The notes under the pieces are model-generated. The model ran no database searches, was not told the DNA's origin, and saw only the letters and a list, made by a program, of their open reading frames with translations. The position numbers and the translations under genes were made by a program. 19,817 nucleotides of DNA from SZAS-103 sp038216155 (GTDB taxonomy: Bacteria; Pseudomonadota; Gammaproteobacteria; Xanthomonadales; Xanthomonadaceae): contig JBBQQH010000054.1 of assembly GCA_038216155.1 (NCBI GenBank), forward strand, positions 1 to 19,817. Reading direction: 5' to 3'. Positions 14,958 to 19,817 of the stretch are shown in pieces. The first letter of the stretch is position 1; the number at the start of each line of letters is the position of its first letter.

Positions 14958-16943
14958 TCAGTTGGCCGGCTTGGCCTTGGCCAGCAGCGCGCTCACCGAT
15001 GCTGTGGTAATCGGGTGGTAGCCAGGCTTGGCCTTGGCAAACACCTCGTTGGCGAACGCGAGCCCATCGACGGTTTTCACCAGCGCCTCGTAGGTCGGGA
15101 TGATCAATTTGCGACGGCCGATCGCCTGCAAGAATTTCGCCATCTCCGGCCGCGCCGTGCTGTAGCCGCTCCGCTCGGCCAGCGGGTACCAGCGCTGCGC
15201 AAATTCGGCGTTCGGCGTGCCGGTGAAATGGTAGGCCTTGTCCAGCGAGGAAATTTGCTCGGCGGTCAGGGTCGCAGGCATGCCTTCGAGAAAATCGATC
15301 CATTCCTGCGTGACCCATTTGCCAGTGACATCGGCGGTCGGCAGCGTGCCGCTGTCAAGCCAGACCTTGCGCGCGGCATCCACCGCATCCAGGCGTGCCG
15401 AATGGGCAGCAATCGCACCCGCCGGAATGCCCGGCTTGCGCAGCCATGCGTCGATTTCCGCATCGGTCACCGCAGTCGGCTTCTTCGTCAGCAATTCGCT
15501 GCGCAGGTAGGCCTCGAAATCATCAGTGGTAATACTGCGGAACGCGAAGTGGTCGAAGTAACTCTTCAAAAACGGATCGAACAAGTCGCGCCCGAAACGC
15601 TGCTCCAGAAACTGCAGAAACCACGCGCCCTTGATGTAGGCAATCGCCGACAGCGCATCGTCGGGATCACGTCCGGTCATCGGTGGCAATTCCAGCACCT
15701 GATCAGCCGGCGCGATATCGCCGCCCGGCTTGATGTCCTTTTGCAGTTCGCGCTGCGAAATCACGCGCTCCATGTCGGCCACATCGTGGCCGTACACTTC
15801 TTCGGTGATGCGACCTTCCACGTACACCGTGAACCCTTCGTTGAGCCAGATATCCTTCCAACTCGCATTGGTCACCAGATTGCCCGACCACGAATGCGCC
15901 AGCTCGTGCGCGATCAGCGAGACCAGCGAGCGGTCACCGACGATCACGGTCGGAGTGACAAAGGTCAGCGTTGGATTTTCCATACCGCCGAACGGGAACG
16001 ACGGCGGCAACACCAGCAAGTCATAACGACCCCAGCGATACGGGCCGTACAGCGCTTCGGTCGCTTCGATCATCTTTTCCGTATCAGCAAACTCGGCGAC
16101 GGCCTTCGGCGCCATTGATGGCTCGGCCCATACGCCGGCACGATCGGACACACGACGGAACACCAGATCGCCCACCGCAATCGCCAGCAAATACGAGGGC
16201 ACCTGCTGCGGCATGCTGAAATCGTAGTGCCCACTGCGCGTGTTGCCGTTGGCGCTGGCGGCCGGATCCGAACTCGCGCTCATCAGCGCGATCAGCTCGG
16301 GCGGCGTATTGATGTGCGCGGTGTAGGAGAAGCGCACCCCGGGCGTGTCCTGCAGCGGAATCCAGCTGCGCGCATGAATCGCCTCTGATTGGCTGAACAT
16401 GAAGGGCTGCGCCTTGCCCTCGGTCATCGACGGCTCCAGCCACTGCAGCCCCGATGCAGTCGGCGAGGTGGCGTATGTGATGCGTACCTGGCGCACCTGC
16501 CCAGACTTGTCGGCTGTCGGCATGTGGATGGTGAGCTTGCTGCCGAGGATCGCATCGGCCTTGGCCAACTCGAACGTCAGCGGCTTCCAGTCGCCGGTGC
16601 CGTCGCCGCCCTCGATCTTGCTGATGGCAAGTTCACGCGTGTCGAGTATCAGTGTGTTGGCGGTATCGTCATGCCAGCCCATATCCAGCGTCGCGGTTCC
16701 CGACAACTGCTTGGCGCTGAAATCGACGGTCAGATCCAGCCCGAGGTGGGTAATGCGAACCCTGTCCGGCTCGGCGTAACTGCTTTCATCGACATTGCGT
16801 GCAGGCATGACGACCTCCGATGCGACCGCCTTGGGCGGCGCTGCGTGCTGCGCGACGACCGGCGCGGCGGGCGGTTGCTCCTTGCTGCAGGCGGCAAATA
16901 GGCAAAGAAAGGTAACAGCAGCAACAACACGAACAGAGTGCAT
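14958..16943 (-). CDS. M1-family zinc metallopeptidase, leukotriene A4 hydrolase-like lipoprotein
   Basis: A 661-residue aminopeptidase. The N-terminus is a lipoprotein signal (MHSVRVVAAVTFLCLFAACS, lipidated Cys19) followed by an Ala/Pro linker. The order then matches M1 enzymes: N-terminal saddle domain (about 55-260), GGMEN exopeptidase motif at 319-323, zinc site HELAH at 346-350 with the third ligand Glu369 in WLNEGFTVYVEGRI, and a helical C-terminal domain (about 500-661) of the leukotriene A4 hydrolase type. It should remove N-terminal residues from peptides on the periplasmic side. Vertebrate-type epoxide hydrolase activity should not be assumed. It heads the probable three-gene unit with the hydrolase and the lipoprotein. 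Confidence 0.94.
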   Translation of the reverse strand: MHSVRVVAAVTFLCLFAACSKEQPPAAPVVAQHAAPPKAVASEVVMPARNVDESSYAEPDRVRITHLGLDLTVDFSAKQLSGTATLDMGWHDDTANTLILDTRELAISKIEGGDGTGDWKPLTFELAKADAILGSKLTIHMPTADKSGQVRQVRITYATSPTASGLQWLEPSMTEGKAQPFMFSQSEAIHARSWIPLQDTPGVRFSYTAHINTPPELIALMSASSDPAASANGNTRSGHYDFSMPQQVPSYLLAIAVGDLVFRRVSDRAGVWAEPSMAPKAVAEFADTEKMIEATEALYGPYRWGRYDLLVLPPSFPFGGMENPTLTFVTPTVIVGDRSLVSLIAHELAHSWSGNLVTNASWKDIWLNEGFTVYVEGRITEEVYGHDVADMERVISQRELQKDIKPGGDIAPADQVLELPPMTGRDPDDALSAIAYIKGAWFLQFLEQRFGRDLFDPFLKSYFDHFAFRSITTDDFEAYLRSELLTKKPTAVTDAEIDAWLRKPGIPAGAIAAHSARLDAVDAARKVWLDSGTLPTADVTGKWVTQEWIDFLEGMPATLTAEQISSLDKAYHFTGTPNAEFAQRWYPLAERSGYSTARPEMAKFLQAIGRRKLIIPTYEALVKTVDGLAFANEVFAKAKPGYHPITTASVSALLAKAKPAN

Positions 16944-17070
16944 GGGGGATTCCGGTCGGGGGACGGGTGGGTAGTTTAAGGGATAGGGGCTGCGGAAGAC
17001 CTTGGATCGCAGCGAACAGCGGACCTGGCTATTCCGGACTGCAGGAAACAGGTTGGTGGACCGAGACTGG

Positions 17071-17163
17071 AACCGTTCGTGGTGAGCCCTTCGTCAAGCT
17101 CAGGACAGGCCTGTCGAACTACAACCTCTTCAGCCGTTCGTGGTGAGCCCGTCGAACCACAAC
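17071..17163. repeat. Two tandem copies of a REP-like intergenic palindrome
   Basis: CCGTTCGTGGTGAGCCC occurs at about 17073-17089 and again at 17134-17150. Each copy continues to GTCGAACTACAAC or GTCGAACCACAAC, so the ends of each copy can pair (TTCGTGGT with the following arm). The first copy is interrupted by CTTCGTCAAGCTCAGGACAG, itself part of a widespread bacterial intergenic repeat. They lie in the 294-bp gap between ubiE and the M1 peptidase gene, which otherwise shows nothing. Confidence 0.65.
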
Positions 17164-17237
17164 ATGGGTAAACATGGCGCTGGGTACGTCCGCTTCCTCC
17201 CTCGAGACCACGTTTTGATAAACGTCAACGTCAAGTC

Positions 17238-18053
17238 CTACACGCTGTACCCGCTGTGGATCGCAACAATCCCGTTGGACAGATTGCGGTGCGTGCAGCG
17301 CGCGAATCCAGCCTCCTCCATCATCGCCTGCAACTCTGCCTGCGGCGGATGTTGGCGGATCGACTCGGCAAGGTACTGGTACGAATCCGCATCGCGCGCG
17401 AACAATCGCCCGAGCCGCGGCAACACCTGAAACGAATGGAAGTCATACAGCGGCTTGAACCAATCCGCACGCACTTGCGAGAACTCCAGCACCAGCGCGC
17501 GCCCGCCGATTTTCAGCACGCGCCGCATCTCGCGCAGCGCAGCCTGTTTGTCGGTGACATTGCGCAGCCCGAATGCAATCGTGACCAGATCGAAGTGCCG
17601 ATCGTCGAACGGCAGCGCCTGCGCATTGCATTGCACATAGTCGATGCCCGACACCAGACCCTGATCGATCAACCGATCACGCCCGACCCGCAGCATGCCG
17701 GCATTGATATCGCCGAGCACCACACTCCCGCTGGAACGCTGCGTGTCGCGTTGCGCATTCGCGGCCCGTTCGCCTCCACACACACGCTCGTGCAGCAGCG
17801 CCGCAACATCGCCGGTGCCGCCGGCAAGATCAAGCACGTCATCGCCACGCTTGACACCCGAAGTGCCGACCAAATAGCGCTTCCACAGCCGATGCACGCC
17901 AAAGCTCATCAAGTCGTTCATGCGGTCGTAGTTGCGCGCGACCGAGGTAAATACCTCGCCCACCAGCTTTTGCTTCTCGCCGACCGGCACCTCGCGGAAG
18001 CCGAAGTGCGTGGCGGGGGATTCGTTCGATGGCTTGTTGACAGGCTCGCTCAT
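17238..18053 (-). CDS. ubiE: Demethylmenaquinone/ubiquinone C-methyltransferase UbiE
   Basis: A 271-residue SAM-dependent methyltransferase that adds the ring C-methyl group in ubiquinone (and menaquinone) synthesis. I start at the ATG at 18053 (MSEPVNKPSN), which fits the family's length; the frame runs 10 codons further upstream. Family blocks are clear: THFGFREVPVGEKQ, YDRMNDLMSFGVHRLWKRYL, the SAM motif DLAGGTGD (75-82), FGLRNVTDK, and DADSYQYLAESIRQHP. Between the SAM motif and the next strand (VVLGDIN) there is an insertion of about 14 residues (GGERAANAQRDTQRSS) compared with E. coli UbiE. The C-terminus (GIVAIHSGYSV) is intact. Confidence 0.96.
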   Translation of the reverse strand: MSEPVNKPSNESPATHFGFREVPVGEKQKLVGEVFTSVARNYDRMNDLMSFGVHRLWKRYLVGTSGVKRGDDVLDLAGGTGDVAALLHERVCGGERAANAQRDTQRSSGSVVLGDINAGMLRVGRDRLIDQGLVSGIDYVQCNAQALPFDDRHFDLVTIAFGLRNVTDKQAALREMRRVLKIGGRALVLEFSQVRADWFKPLYDFHSFQVLPRLGRLFARDADSYQYLAESIRQHPPQAELQAMMEEAGFARCTHRNLSNGIVAIHSGYSV

Positions 18054-18092
18054 GCACCGATTATCGCACCACGGGTCGCGCACTGCTTCGCA

Positions 18093-18314
18093 TCAATCTT
18101 GATCAACGATCCGACGTTGGCCCGGCGGCGCGGCGCGCAGCAGTTTCTCCACCCGCACAAACCGCTCCACGATGTCGGCATAGGTACGGTCGGTTTTCTG
18201 GTGCAGGCGCATCACTTCGAGTTCGGCCTTGGCGTGGATCTCGTAGTCGAACTCTGAGCGCTGAGTGGTGCGACAGCGACTCGCTGCAGCACCGCCGAAC
18301 CACTCAACGATCAC
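18093..18314 (-). pseudogene. Probable C-terminal fragment of a DUF1003 membrane protein
   Basis: This frame of at most 73 residues can begin at a GTG (18314) that overlaps the end of the DUF971 gene. Its core, SEFDYEIHAKAELEVMRLHQ, closely resembles the cytoplasmic tail of DUF1003 proteins (a Q-x-R-x-x-x-E-x-D-Y-E-V-N-x-K-A-E-x-E-I pattern recalled from the family). The two transmembrane helices that precede this tail in DUF1003 proteins are absent, and the space they would occupy is filled by the DUF971 gene. The likely reading is a truncated remnant. The alternative is a small coiled-coil protein translated with the DUF971 gene; no ribosome binding site is visible. Confidence 0.45.
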
Positions 18315-18663
18315 GACTGGCGCCTGCAGCCTCAAGCGCTGCCAAATAATTCCCCCAGCGCGTCTCGAATTCACGCCCGAGCTCGTGCAGCGTCTGCCAA
18401 CTGAAAATCCCACTCGCGTGGCCATCATCGAAGCGCAGCAACACGCCGTAATGACCGACCGGCTCAATCGCATCGATGTTCACATCGCGCTTGCCCGGCA
18501 CCAGCACCTTCTGTCCCGGCCCGTGCCCCTGCACTTCCGCGCTCGGCGACTCCACGCGTAGATATTCGCAGGGCAAGCGGAAGGTTTCACCGCTGTCGAA
18601 TGCCACTTCCAGCGCATGCGAGGCGCGATGCAGGACGAGATTGGTGACGCGCGGCGTGGTCAT
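18304..18663 (-). CDS. DUF971 / gamma-BBH N-terminal-like protein
   Basis: A 119-residue small soluble protein. I start at the ATG at 18663 (MTTPRVTNLVLHRASHALEV), which gives the usual length for the family; the frame extends 39 codons upstream, but that part is not conserved-looking. The blocks FDSGETFRLPCEYLRVESPS, then VNIDAIEPVGHYGVLLRFDDGH and GIFSWQTLHELG are typical of DUF971, a domain also found at the N-terminus of gamma-butyrobetaine hydroxylase and in Fe-S or zinc contexts. Function as a stand-alone protein is not established. In pseudomonads this gene commonly follows hslVU; here no hslVU is present. Confidence 0.9.
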   Translation of the reverse strand: MTTPRVTNLVLHRASHALEVAFDSGETFRLPCEYLRVESPSAEVQGHGPGQKVLVPGKRDVNIDAIEPVGHYGVLLRFDDGHASGIFSWQTLHELGREFETRWGNYLAALEAAGASRDR

Positions 18664-18838
18664 TGCAGACAGTGTACGTCGCGCGCTGTTCGCCACCATT
18701 GCCGCTCCGGCGATCAAGGGGGAATACATGACTGGGGAGACTTGGTTCAGGCTCATGGAGTGAGGCAACGCCACTGTCAACGACCCATTTCTGCCAGTCG
18801 TCCGGCTGTTTTGCGGCGGTACAAAACCGCTCGCTGTG

Positions 18839-19411
18839 TCATGCGGTTGGCGATCGAGGGCGTCTTAAGCAAGCCCTCAGGCGCACAAGAGCCGGCCAAA
18901 CACCAAGACGAATGATCACCGATACGAGGGCGATCATGGTGCCAATTGCAGTAGGCAACACTGCACCAAACGTAAAGGTCATGCCAAGGACGAACCCGAG
19001 CACATACTCTGCCCGGTACACGGGGAAAAGCACGGCAAGCAGGATCATGCCCAGGAACAAATAGGATGAAACCGTTTCGTAACCGCTCGTAAAAGAGACG
19101 GATAGCAAGATGCCAAAAATCAGCGAGGCAACGAACCCGGCAATGACACCCACAGGGAGCATGGATGTTGTCTGCTCTCCGCTGGAGTGGAGCGCAACTC
19201 GTCTTTGGATGCGGCCAATGAGGAACCAAGTCAGCGCAGGAATCAGAATCCCGCCCCACCAGTTGGAAATTGCAGGCAGGTCGGCACGATGCAGTATGTG
19301 GTGGCTTACTACACCACCATTGAAATGCTCACACATGAGATTTGCCAGTTCCGCGAGGGACGCCAATACGGTGAGATGAAGGCGCAATCGTGAAAGTCTG
19401 TGTTCGCTCAT
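18839..19411 (-). CDS. Unrecognised multi-pass membrane protein
   Basis: A 190-residue protein of unknown family. The ATG at 19411 is chosen because a strong Shine-Dalgarno sequence (GGAGAGGAG) lies just upstream; the frame could be extended by 33 codons, without support. After a charged N-terminal part (MSEHRLSRLRLHLTVLASLA) with a His-rich segment (VVSHHILHRADLPAISNWWG) come about five hydrophobic segments (roughly 50-66, 84-106, 115-131, 134-151, 154-176) and a basic C-terminus (RLRACLRRPRS). Positive charges near 67-71 and 178-186 suggest cytoplasmic loops there. Base composition is less GC-rich than the wall cluster, and a transposase end lies upstream, so transfer is possible. No function can be assigned. 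Confidence 0.8.
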   Translation of the reverse strand: MSEHRLSRLRLHLTVLASLAELANLMCEHFNGGVVSHHILHRADLPAISNWWGGILIPALTWFLIGRIQRRVALHSSGEQTTSMLPVGVIAGFVASLIFGILLSVSFTSGYETVSSYLFLGMILLAVLFPVYRAEYVLGFVLGMTFTFGAVLPTAIGTMIALVSVIIRLGVWPALVRLRACLRRPRSPTA

Positions 19412-19415
19412 TTCG

Positions 19416-19424
19416 CTCCTCTCC
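19416..19424 (-). promoter_or_regulatory. Strong ribosome binding site of the membrane-protein gene
   Basis: GGAGAGGAG ends 4 nt before the ATG at 19411. It supports that start over the longer frame. Confidence 0.65.
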
Positions 19425-19484
19425 GCATGAAGTGACCGCATGCGTGGCTCAGGCACTCTACAGTTCGCTCCTATTAGTCCGACC

Positions 19485-19514
19485 TGCCACAAGTAATGGC
19501 CATGCCACAAGTAA
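19485..19514. repeat. 12-bp direct repeat upstream of the membrane-protein gene
   Basis: TGCCACAAGTAA occurs at 19485-19496 and 19503-19514, separated by TGGCCA, so the copies are 18 bp apart start to start. The spacing puts them nearly on the same face of the helix. They lie about 75-105 bp before the ATG at 19411. A paired activator or repressor site is possible. Confidence 0.5.
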
Positions 19515-19682
19515 CAGATGAAAGAGAGAGTCGATCGGTTGTGCTAAGCGGCGGCGATCGCGGAGTTGATTGAGCCCTAGCACCCTCCTTGGCGACGGCT
19601 TTTTTAGCACATCACAGCGTTTGCGGTTCGACCTATAACGGTCATTCGCGACAGGCAAGCTTTGCGGCTTGAATAAGGGGTT

Positions 19683-19817
19683 CTACCCCGTTTCCACGGA
19701 CGGTTTGATTAAGGCCTGAAACTCCCGATCACGCCGGGCAACTCTACGACGCATTCGCGGATTGTGGAACCGCTCCAGGTAGTCGAACAGATCGGCCCGA
19801 GCCTCATCGCGGGTCCG
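19683..19817 (-). mobile_element. Transposase C-terminal end, IS3-family-like (partial, cut by window)
   Basis: The minus-strand frame is open from the window edge and runs 44 codons to a TAG at 19683-19685. It reads TRDEARADLFDYLERFHNPR followed by a basic stretch and a closing FQALIKPSVETG. The segment ADLFDYLERFHNPR matches the end of the DDE integrase core of IS3-family OrfB transposases (catalytic Glu region and the E-R-F-x-N-P-R motif). The basic tail RMRRRVARRD differs from the common IS3 ending. Just past the stop GGGGT-AGA-ACCCC (19678-19690) makes a small hairpin. The inverted terminal repeat and the rest of the element lie outside or could not be recognised. Confidence 0.7.

Noticed and set aside
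14889..16118. Plus-strand open frame of 409 codons opposite the M1 peptidase
   Set aside because: Antisense to the zinc-site region of the M1 enzyme; no domain is recognisable.
18780..18838. Possible terminator after the membrane-protein gene (GCGG/CCGC with nearby TTTTG/CAAAA)
   Set aside because: Stems are only 4-5 bp and no T-run follows on the minus strand.
19458..19658. Small minus-strand open frame (66 codons) upstream of the membrane-protein gene
   Set aside because: Arg-rich, with no recognisable domain or ribosome binding site, and it runs over the 12-bp direct repeats; probably non-coding.
1..19817. tRNA, rRNA, CRISPR array, riboswitch or defence genes
   Set aside because: I looked for cloverleaf ends, regularly spaced repeats and familiar leader motifs and saw none; this was by eye, so a dedicated scan could still find a small RNA.

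Overview
The window is GC-rich chromosomal DNA that reads as a gammaproteobacterium of the Xanthomonadales, most likely Rhodanobacteraceae or a close relative. The grounds are the gene order around the mre cluster, a bacterial adenosine-kinase-like PfkB protein beside mreB, and GC-rich intergenic repeats of the type common in xanthomonads. The family-level placement is inference; no rRNA or other marker gene is present.

Layout. (1) 1-961: the C-terminal part of a DUF1501 protein on the plus strand, cut by the window edge. (2) 962-2010: about 1 kb without a convincing intact gene. It holds a hairpin repeat just after the DUF1501 stop, two diverged copies of one intergenic repeat in inverted orientation, a stable internal hairpin, and an AT-richer stretch that may be a gene remnant. 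(3) 2011-11867, minus strand: the complete rod-shape and wall-elongation cluster, in transcription order mreB, mreC, mreD, mrdA (PBP2), rodA, mltB, rlpA, dacC. (4) 12129-13064, plus strand: a PfkB-family, probably adenosine, kinase divergent from mreB. The 261-bp spacer has a plausible mreB promoter and two overlapping inverted repeats. (5) 13281-16943, minus strand: an M1-family metallopeptidase lipoprotein, an N-terminally anchored alpha/beta hydrolase, and an unrecognised lipoprotein. The last two overlap by ATGA. (6) 17238-18663, minus strand: ubiE, a probable DUF1003 fragment, and a DUF971 protein. (7) 18839-19817, minus strand: an unrecognised multi-pass membrane protein, then an upstream spacer with a 12-bp direct repeat, then the C-terminal end of an IS3-family-like transposase running off the window.

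How the genes work together. MreB filaments, MreC and MreD position the RodA glycosyltransferase and PBP2 transpeptidase for lateral wall synthesis. MltB and RlpA cut glycan strands and DacC trims pentapeptides, so this cluster encodes synthesis and remodelling of the sidewall. The M1/hydrolase/lipoprotein set is also predicted to be envelope-located, but its substrates are unknown. UbiE methylates quinone precursors.

I did not find a clearly new system such as a defence island, CRISPR array or secretion locus. The most unusual parts are the two flanks (repeat-rich at the left, transposase-bordered at the right), where the usual neighbours of dacC and of the DUF971 gene appear to be missing, and the uncharacterised envelope trio at 13281-16943.
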